DNA of 64,000 nt from Setoptus koraiensis (lineage: Eukaryota; Arthropoda). Positions 8,902 to 20,961 of the stretch are shown here, one piece after another. The stretch is taken from contig CM106586.1 of NCBI GenBank assembly GCA_048013815.1, positions 23,932,001 through 23,996,000 on the forward strand, in the 5' to 3' direction. Position 1 is the first letter of the stretch. Every line of letters starts with the position of its first letter. The translations under genes and the position numbers were made by a program. Under the pieces are notes generated by a model that worked only from the letters and a program-made list of their open reading frames with translations, was not told the DNA's origin and searched no databases.

Positions 8902-11900
8902 CTACTCAAAGAAATTCAAGCATCTCGACAATAGTATAGTAGAGCAACATTCAAAAGCCAATGTGAACCCGATACGCAGATTTGATTTAATATCTTGAAG
9001 CTCAGTATCTTCCGGCCAAAGATCCAGAAGTAAACTGACGAAAGCTGTTCTTCTATATAATGAGAACTCATAACAAGAACTTCCATTGTCCAAGAGAATC
9101 CGACGATAACCAGAGACACCAAGTTTTTTCAGATCGGCCAGGATCAAGTTAGATGCTGCCCTCAGAACCGCTTTGTTGGTTTCTGAAATAGATATTTGAC
9201 ACACGGATGAGAGTGGCTCGTCACATATCAACTCAGGAACTGGCAAGTCTAAGTCGGCTAGTTTGATGCGTTTAGATCTACCACCAATAAATTCACGCAA
9301 AGCTTGCCTTGCCTCAGCAATGATGGCTACATAGTCTGCGCATGTGTTCAATTTGCATTTGTCGAACAATCTCTCTTGATCATCAATTTCGATTTCCTGT
9401 ATACTATTTGAGTGATCAAATACAATCTTAATCATCAATTTGTAACAATGTTCAAAATCTGTATCGCAATCAGGGCAGAAAATCTTTCCAACTATCACAT
9501 GTATGAACTTTTGAGTCTTGGTGCCTACTAATCCGCTGCAATTATATAGTCCATTCAACTTGGATACACTTTTCATGGCTAACAAACGAATAGAGTATTC
9601 ATCGTCGTTCATCAATTTGAATAATGCACTGAGTAAATTTACTAAAGCTTCCTGATAATTTATTTTCTGTTGTACTGAGAGGAAGTGGTGAAGAGTTGAC
9701 TTCAATATAATCGCAGCGACTTGTCTTGAAAGAATGCAACTTGATCCGTCTGCCACAGTTTCTATAAGTGATGACCAATCGTCGAAAACTTGCGAACTCG
9801 AATTTTGTTCCAATTGTGTTCGCTGGAACATAACTTCTACCAATTTGGACGAGCAAAATAGTGCGACGAACTTTGTGTCACATTCTGGGAGAATTTTAAC
9901 GAAAGTAGTCATGAATCGTAATTTGCATTCTAGACTTCCATCGTCGTCATGTGACCATTTCAATTGGTCGAAGTTTATCTCATCCGCTAACATGGACATA
10001 ATCGCAAGTAGTTCGATTGCCCTCGGAGTGTTACTAATCTTTGCAGAAAATAGTTGTTCGACGCTCCTAGGTTGGAACTCTGGCAAGTCCCTCAATTCAA
10101 ACATTGATTTGTGTATTTTCTCAGATTTGTGCAGGTCGATGTTCATGAATTTCTTATGAATATAGTTCGTATATAAGTTTCTGTCATATTCACTTTGATT
10201 TATGTCTTTTGATTTATCGAATATTGTTTCATGTAGGATGAGGGAATCAATATCTAGTTTATCTAAAATACTTTCCAACTCGTCATTGGGCCGCACCGTC
10301 GCAAAAGAGAATCGAATCCATCTTATTAATGATCTATGAAAGTTGGTACTCAAGGTCCGGTTTGGTTGTTCCGATAGCAAAGCGACGAAAAGGTTCTCAA
10401 TGTCACGGTTAGCCAACTTTCCAGTTTCGAGACCGGACATCAAGAAGATCTGGAGGTATTTAAAAGCAAACTCCTCCAAGGCGGGGTCGTTTTGATTCAA
10501 GTTGAATAATGTGTTCTCCAAAAGGTTCAGCTGGCACGATACGCATTCTTGTCCGTATTCTGAGCTAGATAAGCGTATTATATAAGTCTCGATAAGATTG
10601 AACAACTCACACATTAGACGATAAGAAAAGGGGTGATGCTCATGAAATAAGCTGATCATAGCCTGTATCACTTGTTGCGAAACAAAACTAATGTTCTTAA
10701 TAGCAACGTTAAAGTAGGGTTGGTCACGTAAATCTTGCTGGCTTAACCATTCTTTTAGTATAAGTATGGATCCATGCAAATGGTTTTCTTTGATTGTTTT
10801 GAGTTTGCTAGCATCAATGAAAAGCTCTTTGATATTCTCCAGGGTAGTGATTTTGCTTGGTAAGGAATGGCATGGTAAGGAATTATCCAGAGATGCATAG
10901 TTGATGCAGAAGTACTCCAATCTCACACATAGTTTTGCTGCTATTTTTCTCAAGTTTAAATCAGGACATCTGAAGCAGACTTCCGCCATAGGTCCAACGA
11001 ATGGTAGGATAACTTTTTCGTAAGTATAGTTGACGCTAGGATTGATTGATGGGTGCAGTCTGTTAAGAAGAATAACTATCGTGTGGATTGATGCAAGGTG
11101 ATGGCGACTTTCTAGTCCGTAGGAGAGATACTTTAAGAATTTTTCAATCATCCTGGGATAACGTGAAAAGAAGCATTCAAAAGACAGTTTGTTCTTTCTG
11201 TGAATGTTATTCTTCAATCTACTACAACCAAATGTTCGGCCTACTACTGCACTCAATAGCATATTAGCGCAATTTCTAATCGGGAATGATTCGGAACCAA
11301 AACTCTCTATGGTTACGATGAAAGTTTGCTCAATGTAAGGCGCAACTTTTTCGGCAAGCTGATGCTCGTTGATAAGGGCTTTCAGAATATTTAAGGAATG
11401 TACTTTTTGGTACTCTTCAGTGTTTTGGTCGTTTAGAATACTGAACAGACAATCGACAACCCATCTCAGGTTTTCTGATTCATGCCGATGTTCAGATACC
11501 AGTATAGCTTGAATCATAAACGGGAGGCCTGCAGATCTACGTGTTGTGTAGGCTTTCAAGAACTTAACCTTACCTTCTATCATGTCAGAGTTGTCTCCAG
11601 TGTTATATTCACCTTTGAAATCAAGCATGATAGATCCCAATGAGTCCAATAATAGTTTTCGACAACGTTCATCCGGCCACACTCTCTTGGTCAACGCGAG
11701 AAACCCATTATAGGCTTGTTCAAACGCCCCCCGATGACGCAAATTTCTTAGATAGTGGTTGAAGAAAGATATCATTTTTGTTATACCGTCGAAATCAATC
11801 AGAGGCTCATGAGTGGATTGAAATGCTCGGGTTGCCAGGGTTCCAGGACCAGGGCTAGGATTGGGGTGCATCCACCACAGTCGATTACACATTAGGCCCA

Positions 11901-13503
11901 TTGATAATGAACATTCTTTGATTGTTTTCCATCCTGATATCAATAGCATCTGAGATGTTATCGTTTGATATTTGGCATCAGATATATTGACAGAGATATT
12001 GAAGGCTTTGCTCAAAGAATCTATAGTTACTGGTTTTATATCCATAGGAAGATGACCAATACTTTCAGGGTTTAGGTTGCAAACAAGAACTGAAACAATT
12101 TCGCAAGAATCAACAAGTAGTCCGATTATTTTGTTAATCAATTCTTTCCAATTTTTTAAGTTCGTGTATACTTCAACAACATCTATTTCCTCTAAAAGAG
12201 CTCTAATGCAAGTCAATATAGGATAAATCGGATGATTTGCTGAGCCATAAATGAAATTATCTTTGCTGACTCTTATATTTTCCTCCGTGAGATTGGCTAA
12301 TGTATTAAGATTGTCGAACAAACAGTCGGTCTTGCTCCATTCTGGATTTATATCCGGCCCAAAGTGGATTATCATTTTGAATATATACTTGGCAGTTAGA
12401 GAACTTGCTGGGTTAACGCTGCCACTCAATTCATATGCTATATCTCTCAATGATGTCAAATGCGGCTTAATATCAAACAAATTATTTTTACACAGAATGA
12501 ATATCAATTCTAACGCTAGCTGTTTGTTTTCTTCAAAAGAGTCAGTAAGACATCCTAACACAGTATCAAAACATATCTTACGCTTGTAATTGTCTGCAAT
12601 CGGGAATCTATGATCGTCGAAAGTTATGACTTCTGCAATAATTTTCAGTGTTGATAGAGTGAGCACAAAACTGCCAAAGTATGCATTGTAGTAGATATTA
12701 TCAAAACAGTTATCTATTAACCAAAAAAGAAATACTTTATAATTGTTGTGAATCTCTTCGAGATGCTCTGGTGCTAGAGTCTTGTACCTGGTGGCTGAAC
12801 TTAGACTGTCTTTGATTCTATTAACAAGTTTTGATGTAAGTGCCAGGAGCTTTTGTCTATGCGAGGGCTCTTGAAAACTAAGAGCGTCTATGAATATTAT
12901 CTTGAAAAGAATCAGTTCTGAGGTCAAAATCCTAGTGGTTTGTCTCGATTCTAATGCCAGTGTGATGGCGTCTATTTTTGTAGTATCATCACTTATCTCT
13001 ATCGCTTTCTCGAGAAGTGCTTGTATTGTTTCTGTTGGTATCAAAGTTTTTCTACCTCCTTTAGATTCTTCCGCAATTCTCAAGAACTTTAGAATTGATA
13101 TCTGGATAGCGAGGATATCTCCTTGATCGTGATATTCTTGGAACCATTGATCAGGATTAAATAAAATTGGTTCAAAAATTGATGCAACATACACTGGGCA
13201 AATTGTGGATAATTTGGGAAAGATTTTGGTAATGAGTACACGGCCTGCATATCTCGGAGGGTTTCGTGTAATCTCTATGGCCAGTCGAGAGGCGAGTTCT
13301 GTTTTAATTAACACATTCTCACTTTGAGCTACTTGTGAGATGTTCGTGATGAGCCCAAAATAGCCATCTTGTCTTTCATTTAGTATGCCGATGAGCTTGT
13401 CTAAAAAATTTGTCCGGTCTACTTTGTCCTCAGGGCCTCCATTCAAGACTGAATCTAGTTCTTGTTTGTCAATGGGAGCAACACGATCCTCCTTAGGTGT
13501 CAT
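8902..13503 (-). CDS. THADA: THADA / Trm732-like tRNA 2'-O-methylation regulator
   Basis: A single 1533-aa ORF; human THADA is about 1950 aa. THADA/Trm732 is an ARM/HEAT-repeat scaffold that works with FTSJ1/Trm7 to 2'-O-methylate position 32 of some cytosolic tRNAs. The DUF2428 core lies at about residues 510-760 and is diagnostic: SGWKTIKECSLSMG, HRGAFEQAYNGFLAL, TTRRSAGLPFMIQAIL, HSLNILKALINE, and the C-terminal part of the core with SFPIRNCANMLLSA and FFSRYP. The rest is alpha-helical repeat with weak conservation. ATG 13501-13503 follows a short 5' flank. It converges with the PUS10-IGBP1 gene (132 bp between stops). A minus-strand AATAAA lies at 8868-8873. Part of the gene is copied at 21199-22185. 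An MMS19-like HEAT protein was considered first, but the DUF2428 motifs settle the call. Confidence 0.92.
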   Translation of the reverse strand: MTPKEDRVAPIDKQELDSVLNGGPEDKVDRTNFLDKLIGILNERQDGYFGLITNISQVAQSENVLIKTELASRLAIEITRNPPRYAGRVLITKIFPKLSTICPVYVASIFEPILFNPDQWFQEYHDQGDILAIQISILKFLRIAEESKGGRKTLIPTETIQALLEKAIEISDDTTKIDAITLALESRQTTRILTSELILFKIIFIDALSFQEPSHRQKLLALTSKLVNRIKDSLSSATRYKTLAPEHLEEIHNNYKVFLFWLIDNCFDNIYYNAYFGSFVLTLSTLKIIAEVITFDDHRFPIADNYKRKICFDTVLGCLTDSFEENKQLALELIFILCKNNLFDIKPHLTSLRDIAYELSGSVNPASSLTAKYIFKMIIHFGPDINPEWSKTDCLFDNLNTLANLTEENIRVSKDNFIYGSANHPIYPILTCIRALLEEIDVVEVYTNLKNWKELINKIIGLLVDSCEIVSVLVCNLNPESIGHLPMDIKPVTIDSLSKAFNISVNISDAKYQTITSQMLLISGWKTIKECSLSMGLMCNRLWWMHPNPSPGPGTLATRAFQSTHEPLIDFDGITKMISFFNHYLRNLRHRGAFEQAYNGFLALTKRVWPDERCRKLLLDSLGSIMLDFKGEYNTGDNSDMIEGKVKFLKAYTTRRSAGLPFMIQAILVSEHRHESENLRWVVDCLFSILNDQNTEEYQKVHSLNILKALINEHQLAEKVAPYIEQTFIVTIESFGSESFPIRNCANMLLSAVVGRTFGCSRLKNNIHRKNKLSFECFFSRYPRMIEKFLKYLSYGLESRHHLASIHTIVILLNRLHPSINPSVNYTYEKVILPFVGPMAEVCFRCPDLNLRKIAAKLCVRLEYFCINYASLDNSLPCHSLPSKITTLENIKELFIDASKLKTIKENHLHGSILILKEWLSQQDLRDQPYFNVAIKNISFVSQQVIQAMISLFHEHHPFSYRLMCELFNLIETYIIRLSSSEYGQECVSCQLNLLENTLFNLNQNDPALEEFAFKYLQIFLMSGLETGKLANRDIENLFVALLSEQPNRTLSTNFHRSLIRWIRFSFATVRPNDELESILDKLDIDSLILHETIFDKSKDINQSEYDRNLYTNYIHKKFMNIDLHKSEKIHKSMFELRDLPEFQPRSVEQLFSAKISNTPRAIELLAIMSMLADEINFDQLKWSHDDDGSLECKLRFMTTFVKILPECDTKFVALFCSSKLVEVMFQRTQLEQNSSSQVFDDWSSLIETVADGSSCILSRQVAAIILKSTLHHFLSVQQKINYQEALVNLLSALFKLMNDDEYSIRLLAMKSVSKLNGLYNCSGLVGTKTQKFIHVIVGKIFCPDCDTDFEHCYKLMIKIVFDHSNSIQEIEIDDQERLFDKCKLNTCADYVAIIAEARQALREFIGGRSKRIKLADLDLPVPELICDEPLSSVCQISISETNKAVLRAASNLILADLKKLGVSGYRRILLDNGSSCYEFSLYRRTAFVSLLLDLWPEDTELQDIKSNLRIGFTLAFECCSTILLSRCLNFFE

Positions 13504-14256
13504 TTTTGAAAATAAATTAAATTCTAGTTAGTATATTAAACCTATCGTGTTGAATATAAAAGAGAGTCGACGATATTCTATTTACATGTCCCAATCGGAA
13601 TGCATCTCCTCGCTGCCGCGTTACACGCTGTTGCCACCGGTAAAATTTCACCAACGCTGAACGTTCTCATCAGCTTGCACACAAAAGCACATGTTTCTGA
13701 ATCGAAAAATAACACGAGTCTCGCTTGTTCAACATAAACATGCCGAGTGCGATATCAAGACATATCTACTCCATTGGTTTTGTAGGCAAGAATGACTATT
13801 TACATTGTAGATCCCTCACTGACTGCGTAAAATTATTGAAGAAAAAAAGAGAGCAAAATAGTAATGATAATAACAACAAGACGAGAACATTGAACAATGA
13901 GTTCCCACTCGAGAATAGCTGATTGGGTCGGGGATATTACGAGGTCCTCATGCACTCGCATTCGACCATTGCTGAATACAAGAATTAGTTGAAAATTTGA
14001 AAAATTATTTAATGATACTAATATCTGCTATTATACATGTTGTAATCATAACTTTATTAAGATTGGTGCTAACAACGTTAATTGTGCTGTGAATGGTCAG
14101 TTAAAGAGTTCTCTTCGGTAACTAGTTCTTTGATATTAGTTGTTCCAAAAATTACTGAATTCCCCTTCGTAAACGTCGCTCATCTGTAATATATCTTTTT
14201 CGATAAACTTGCTGGAGTGTCCACAATTTTCTTGTATCGTCTTGAATACGTTTTAG
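13504..14256. other. Unique segment between THADA start and the left Duox arm
   Basis: Contains the THADA promoter (minus strand) and sequence downstream of the left Duox copy. It has no counterpart beyond the right arm, which diverges at the equivalent point (36174/36175). A minus-strand AATAAA at 14053-14058 could serve the left Duox transcript. The ORF at 13725-13922 is Asn/Lys-rich and looks like chance. Confidence 0.5.
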
Positions 14257-14371
14257 TCATATACATGGGTCTGACATATTATTAGTTAAAGTAGTAGATA
14301 AAGAAGTTATCACAGAAACCGGACGCTTCTTTGGAGATCTATTCTGAAAAATGTGTTCGCTTGTGTGTCAA

Positions 14372-17300
14372 TCAAGAAAAGTTCTCGTATTGGTGAAGAA
14401 AAAACGGTAGATCTCTCTTGTTGTTGACGGTTTCACAGGCTTGAGTTATTGACTTGGTCATAGGCTTAGGGCCGCAACTGAACACTCCCACTTTATTTAC
14501 CTGTTGGTGTATGAAAATTGATGAGAGAAAAGAGAAAAAAATTTAGCTTCTGTTATTTGATGAACAGTTCCATGGGATACAGAATTATCTATCAACTAGT
14601 ATGGAGAAACGATACTAACATATGAATGCTGCTTCTGTACGTATTGTAAAAAGGAAGGTAAATCCGGTCTGCCAAAATGATTCTTCGCTTTTAAACCTGT
14701 GAACAAACTCTTATTGGATAACCTCTGGAAATGCTTTTCACAGATATACTGAAATTTTTAAATATAAACAACAAGTATTAATATTAACAGAATTAAAATT
14801 CAGAGTGAACTTTTTTTACAACGATTACAGAGGTGTCTACGTTCAGTTATTACTTGTTCAAATATACTTACCAACATAGTTGTTCTCAGATCAAATCTAT
14901 GGAAAAATTGTGTTATAAATATATGCATTTCTAAAACACCAGTGACGTCTTTCCTCTCGACATCTCGGAGGACATCAATAAACCATTCAAAGTTTCTGTG
15001 TGAAGGACATATCCATATGAAGTACACCTAATAATTAATTCAGTTAGTAATTCAATACAATGATTAATAAATAATGTAGTTATTGTGTTTTGTTAGTGTG
15101 GATGCGAAAATAATTTATGAGAAAAGGTTTATCAGTATACATTAACTTCAGGATATATGCTTCTTTTGAAATGAATTTAACACATTCATTCTCATAAACT
15201 TACTTTTTTACATGCAACTCCCGAGAATCTATTGGTAGATGTCCCAAACACCAAATCTTTGAGAATTGATGCGTAAGGAGTCACTCCGATGCCTCCACCA
15301 ATCATGACAGCTACCTCGTATTTGTGCCAATCCTGATTCCCACCACCGAAGGGACCATCTATTCTTATTCTAGGGGGTAATTTAATGTTTTTAAACTGCA
15401 TGTTGACCGGATCGAAACAAGAACGCAACTTCCACGTCCAAGGACCATGCGCTTTGATGTAAACGGATAACTGGTCTTCGTGAGGTGCTGATGTTAAAGT
15501 GAAAGCATGATATTCGCGTTGTCGAAACGCTGTACAAGCCAACCGAATCCATTGGCCAGATCTATACCGAAATCCCTTGGGGCGAACAAACTTGATCCTC
15601 GTGACATCTGCGTATAAAAATATCGATGAGTGTTAATTTAATATAGTCATGATTATAGGAATCCTGATTCTACTTGGTATTTGGCCAAATGAATAGAAAG
15701 AAAAACTTACCTGAAGGTAGTAGTTCGGTTTCAAGTATTTCTAGTTCTTGAAGTTTTGTCTGTAGACTAATCAGTTGATCTATTGCGAACAGTATTGCTG
15801 GTATCATGAAAAATATCCAAAATCTTGGGCTTCCAGTCAGCTTAGATGATCCATGAAGTAGTGTCAAGGCATATATGGCATAATAAAGCTTATGGGTGGA
15901 CCAGAAATAACTGTAAGCAAACCTTCGAACTTTTTGATGTGCAAATACAAAGACAATGGAACATAGTATCCAAAGAAAGAGTCCTGTGGTACCTGTGACT
16001 GTTTCAAAAACCCAAAAGAAGAATGTTGGCCGAGAGTCACTGTTGAAAGCCATCTCTTTGGTCATACATCTGAGATGTTCCACTGGTTGATTCGAAATGT
16101 GCCAGAAGTTTACACAATGTCCTACTGTGTGAACGACGGTCATCACTCCTCCCGTATAGGCCACGAGCTTGTGAAATCTTATATGGCTATCTAGAGGAAT
16201 ATACTCTCTGAAGGGTGTATCTCTCAATTTTGTCATGAGTTTCCTACACATGGTTAAAAGCAGCAAGGCAAAGCATAATGAGAGTGCCGCAGCCGAGCCT
16301 CGAGTTATGGCTATTCCAATGCCCATTACATGACGTAAATCCATATGCTCGGAAAGGTATGAATAATTGACAAATCTTTCAACGAATGATACAGCCACAG
16401 CAACGTAAAATATCAATAAATAGACTATATCTTGTCGATGTTCCTCTATATATGTTACAACTGCATTGATCCTATTGCGAGCCTTAGCCAAAGCTGATAT
16501 CGACGTAACTTTTTTGCCTCCATGAACACTACTGTTTTCAAAATTGTTTAATGGGTTAGTTTTTGTTCGGATTCCTGTATCTATTAACGTCATCTTTCGT
16601 TTGCAGGCGGCATCAGGTAAATGGCTATCACAGGTTTTCATGCTTATTGAGTTGTTTTCTTCTAAAAAGAAACTCTTTTTGGCACCTTTCATGTCTAGCC
16701 CAATTGACAAAAATTCACCATTGTCACTGTAGGTGCCTAGAATTGTTTTAAAGTCATCGTAAGTCAACAATTCCTTGTTATGCAATCCAACAGATTCAAA
16801 CATTCCCTGAATAACTAGATTAATACCATCTTCATTCACAGATTTTGTCTTGGCTATGTCTACTAAAGATCGTAGTACGTCAACAAGTTCGTTCTTCTCA
16901 ATCAAGCCTTTACTCTCGTGATCGCACATATCGAACACTATTCTTAGTTTATCCTCAGGTTTACCCTTTGAAAACATCACAACTGTGTCGAGAAATTCTT
17001 GAAATGATATATTGCCATCACTATCTTTGTCGACACAATTGAACATTTGCTTCACAAACAAAGAATCAGATCTCATGCCTAATGCTTCAGCAAATTCTTG
17101 TTTCGACAGCGATGTTCTCATGATCATGCTTATATCTGGAGGGGATATCCTATAGATATTATCAGTTGATGAGGTCACCAGACCTTCATTAGTATAAGCA
17201 TAAGGAGATAAATCACTGAGGGCACTAGTCGCACTTGGTGTTTTGAGTCCAAATGTTAATGCATATGCTTCTCGAAAGAATTGATCCAATCTTTGTTGAC

Positions 17301-20040
17301 GCTTCTCTTTGGTTTCTGCATTCGCTAGCATAATCTCTTTTCCTATGTAAGATTTATCAATTGACTTGTTGATGCTAGCTAAATAATCATCTAGTTTGTT
17401 TAGAAATCTCTGTCGATTGCCGATATTCTGAAATTGTAACACAAGGTCATATTCACGAGCAACACGAATCAAAATTATTGGTTTGCGACTAGTGTAGTTT
17501 CTAGATGACTGATTTGACATATCACTGGCAAAATCTTGTGAAATTTCAACTGTTAAAGTGTTTACATGTGTCAAGTCCAGCTTACGTTGAGTTTGGCCTT
17601 TTCTATCCAATGTGTAAATAGTTTCATCTGGTCCCAGTCTGACCTTGACATAACGCTTTAGGTTGGAGTGTAACCACTCTTTGGCATAAAATTTTTCACA
17701 GTTAGGTAATTTCTCACAGATTGTGTCGCTAGTAGTGGTCGACGATTGATCTTGTTGTTCATTATCTACAAAACGTGAATTGGAGCGTTGTTTTTGGTGT
17801 TGATTATGTTGAGCAATGCATTCGAGTCTTGCTTTATATTGCCGACGCTTACTGTTTTGTAACTTTATCACACAATAAGCAGCTAAACAACACACAATTG
17901 GTATAAATATTAATGTTAAGCATACCATGATAAAAGTAACTTCACTTCCTTTAAAATAGCTCCAACCTTTGACTGTAAAACAAGACTTTAGTTGTTTACT
18001 TGACAATTGTCTAGGTTGAGGGCACGGATCACCTGGTCTAAATCGGAACACGTCTCGTTGAATACTATCTTCTGGTATCAAAGTTGAATTAGATATAATA
18101 TCGTACAGTGTTATTCCACGTATTTCGTCGATCTCTGCCTTGGTAAAGATACCAGATTCAGTATTCTCGAACCAAAATCTGTCAGCATCTCTGAGTCGTT
18201 CGAATTGTTCACGTATGATTCTTCTAAATAATGGACCTGGTCGGCCACGCTCAGATTCTGATTCCAACATGCCTCCTATGTATAAATCGATATTGTCTAA
18301 TCTATTCTGATATAGATTGCTTAGGTCGTTAAATAAACCAGGCATACTTTTACCAAGCACAGGATTTATATCTGTCCAATTTGTTATTGGTGGCAAGTGA
18401 AAAGCCCTCCTAACAGTGTTGTAATCAGCTATTCCATTATCACGACCACGCATTATATTGAGTGAGGCCAGATCGCGACGGCTAAAATCCAAGGGTCCAA
18501 AAAGCTTATCTCTTACATCGTTACATAGAACATAATCTTCCCTTTCGGCAATCTGAGAGGCGGCACCCATGAGCAATGGTTCAATACCTATACTACTCAC
18601 AACTTCTTCGGCATTCCACCAAGTACTGCACAATCTAATTCCTTCATAACCATCTGAGGTATTCAGATATTGGCACTTTTCGTCTCGTAAATACAAGCCA
18701 GGCGGTATCATCGTATGGCCAAATCTAAAAGCGGCCGATTGAAATACATGTGATATTCCTGGATGCAAATCGGGTTTATAGCCTGTGTAAGGTGAAACTT
18801 GATCCTGTGGCGAGTCGGCATCCAGCAATGTTGGCAGATATTCATATAGAATTATGTTCTGTAGGCTGGCAATGACTAGTCTTCTTGCTCGCTGAAAAAT
18901 TTCTTCATCTGTCCAGTCTTTATGATCGGCATGAATTCTCTCAGCTAAAACATTGTGCCAACGGTAAAACAATATACCAAAAGCCAATATGATGGGGTTT
19001 TGATTAGTTCTTGGATCACCAAGAAGAAACATTCTCTCTGGAGTTTTCATTCGGAGATGATGTGCCGGTGCCGCATTGATGAGAGGTGCTCTGTGTTTGT
19101 TTCTTATTGGATAGCCAAACAATTGAGGTGCGGGTGAGTTTAAATTATCGAATGTGGTATCCAACAGTTTAGAAACTGTTGAATCAAGATCGTCTACATT
19201 GTGCACCATTTTCAAGGTTCCATGGCCATCAAACGATCGCATGGTATTGAGCCATGTTTCAGATGTGCTATAAATAAAAGAGCCATCGATCCAGCTCGTC
19301 ACTTTGTTTATTTGCTCCCTTGGCAAATTTGGAGACTGGCCTGTCGAAGAATCGTAGGAGGCTCGATAGAAAGGCATTGTACGTTGTCCTGTACAATCTC
19401 GGTCATACATAGGATCACATTTTTCAATACGAATTCTGTGCATTTCGATAGGACAACCAGATTCGCTGGCCATTAGTATTTCCGATGCAACGACTTGGCC
19501 GAAAAAAGTGAACAATGTGGTCAGGTTCCTCTGAGACGGTTTTCCATCCTCGCCTCGCATTAATTTTTGGCTCAAAAGTCTAGCACTAGGCCTGTCATCA
19601 TTATCCATTAGGTAAACTCCATCGAGATATGCCGGTGGCACTTTACGTCTGAGTCTGGAATTTGGCGACCCCCAATCGCTATTCGCCAGATTGTTGTACC
19701 AGCCATCGTACCGTTGAAACTCGAACCTTAGATGTTGTTGGATTGGTGCGAGCGGTTTCGTTGAAGGCTTTCTAGTAACAATTGGTGCCGGTGCAATAAT
19801 AGGCTTAGGTGTTGATGATGCAAATTGAAGTTCGGGAGATGTTGAATTTGTTGCAAAAGCTCCCTTGCTAATTAGAGTCAGAAATAATGCAGTTGATATC
19901 ACAAACACTGAATGAACTAGGTTTCTTTTAGTTATATTTATATTTGAATTGTGCGTATTGGGTTGAACAGTTCGTCGAGACAAAAAATCTATTTTCGTTA
20001 TCGATATGGATGAAGACACTGATGACACAAAAGAATACAT
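14372..20040 (-). CDS. Duox: Dual oxidase, left copy (inverted), with altered N-terminus
   Basis: Exons on the minus strand: 20040-15711, 15607-15204, 15027-14872, 14748-14620, 14500-14372, giving about 1715 aa. Domain order is as in the right copy (30268-36059): peroxidase-like ectodomain, membrane helix, two EF-hands, six-helix NOX membrane core, then FAD/NADPH reductase ending YENFS. I see only two residue changes against the right copy in the shared part: Leu to Val at right-copy residue 996 and Met to Ile at 1173. The first about 45 residues of the right copy are missing. A deletion with ATT microhomology instead joins an ATG (20038-20040) in frame to SSVSSSISIT, predicting MYSFVSSVSS. 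The open frame suggests a functional or very recent copy. It may equally be the second haplotype or an assembly artefact. Confidence 0.8.
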
Positions 20041-20129
20041 CGCGGTAGTACAGTAAGTATCCTGTAGAGTTAAGGTGAGCACTAGAAATAGTGGCAACGT
20101 AAGATTTAAAGTTGATTAGCAGCAATGTA

Positions 20130-20292
20130 CAGTAACCAACCAACGAATTTCGAACCTAGAATGGTGATGTGTATCAAGACTGGACAAAAAAAACAATGTT
20201 CAAAAAACCGCCTATGCCAGGCACTACAAAGGATGCGCGGACCAAAATTTTTGCATTTCAGCGTTGTGGCAATACAACGATATTGTCTGTAG
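20130..20292. other. About 163-bp insertion specific to the left arm
   Basis: The right arm reads straight across this point (near 28395-28405, where short GGCGCTACGA-type repeats lie), while the left arm carries about 163 bp extra, bordered by GTA on both sides. I see no clear terminal inverted repeats. It may be a short mobile sequence, or ancestral sequence lost from the right arm. Edges are approximate because of the GTAGTA repeats. Confidence 0.5.
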
Positions 20293-20843
20293 TAGAGCCA
20301 GTCGTAGCGCCACTTGTAGAGAATGGAAATGTCGGAAGTAGAATTAGTCGCTACAATTATATTATTAGTCTTGTGTGTGTGCGTTTCGAATATACATATG
20401 TGCAGCTATCTGCTTTCACGTAGGAAAATAGCGGCAGCCGGTGTGATATGAACGTGGTAAAGTAACGGAAAGAAACAGTTACAGCTACAGCAGCCGTTAC
20501 TTTAAGCTATTGCAGAGATGACGGTGAAGTCACATGTACTTGCAGGGATTGCGGTGGTGTCTTGGGGAAAAAAATGCCAATGTGTTCATTGGCGCTTGAA
20601 AAAGAATCGAGAATAAGAGAATGACGAGTCTCGGTGGGGGGTGCCCGTCACTAGCACGCGCGTCAGACGAGTTAACGTAAGGCTTTTCGACATAAGAGAG
20701 AGTTTCATCGAAATATCTTAACTGCAACAAACTCATTACTGATCATCATCATAACAAGCTTTAACAAGCCCTCATTATTGGTGCCTATTTTATTGTAAAA
20801 CAATGTTAGAGAAGTAGTTCTCCATGTTCTTTATTGCTTATGC

Positions 20844-20961
20844 CGGGCCAAGATTAGATGTGCAACTTTTATCTAATGTAATTAGGAACTGATAGCTCGG
20901 AAACATTAGATCAGAAGGTTTGCTCAGCGGATTCAACTTTTTTATTTGGAGTCTAATTATT
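20844..20961 (+). repeat. 118-bp dispersed direct repeat, copy 1
   Basis: Identical in length and orientation to 25340-25457, with one mismatch found (C versus T in TTGCTCAGCGG). It is absent from the matching place in the right arm (near 27050), so it looks like an insertion. An internal 7-bp inverted repeat (ATTAGAT...ATCTAAT) could form a small hairpin. There is no coding potential. Confidence 0.85.

Noticed and set aside
8902-13503. Initial reading of the 1533-aa helical-repeat protein as MMS19
   Set aside because: The DUF2428 motifs (RRSAGLPF, HSLNILKAL, PIRNCANMLLSA) are specific to THADA/Trm732.
19201-19476. Antisense ORFs inside Duox that recur in both arms (for example 30955-31230)
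   Set aside because: They recur only because the arms are near identical; they are shadows of the Duox frame with no family features.
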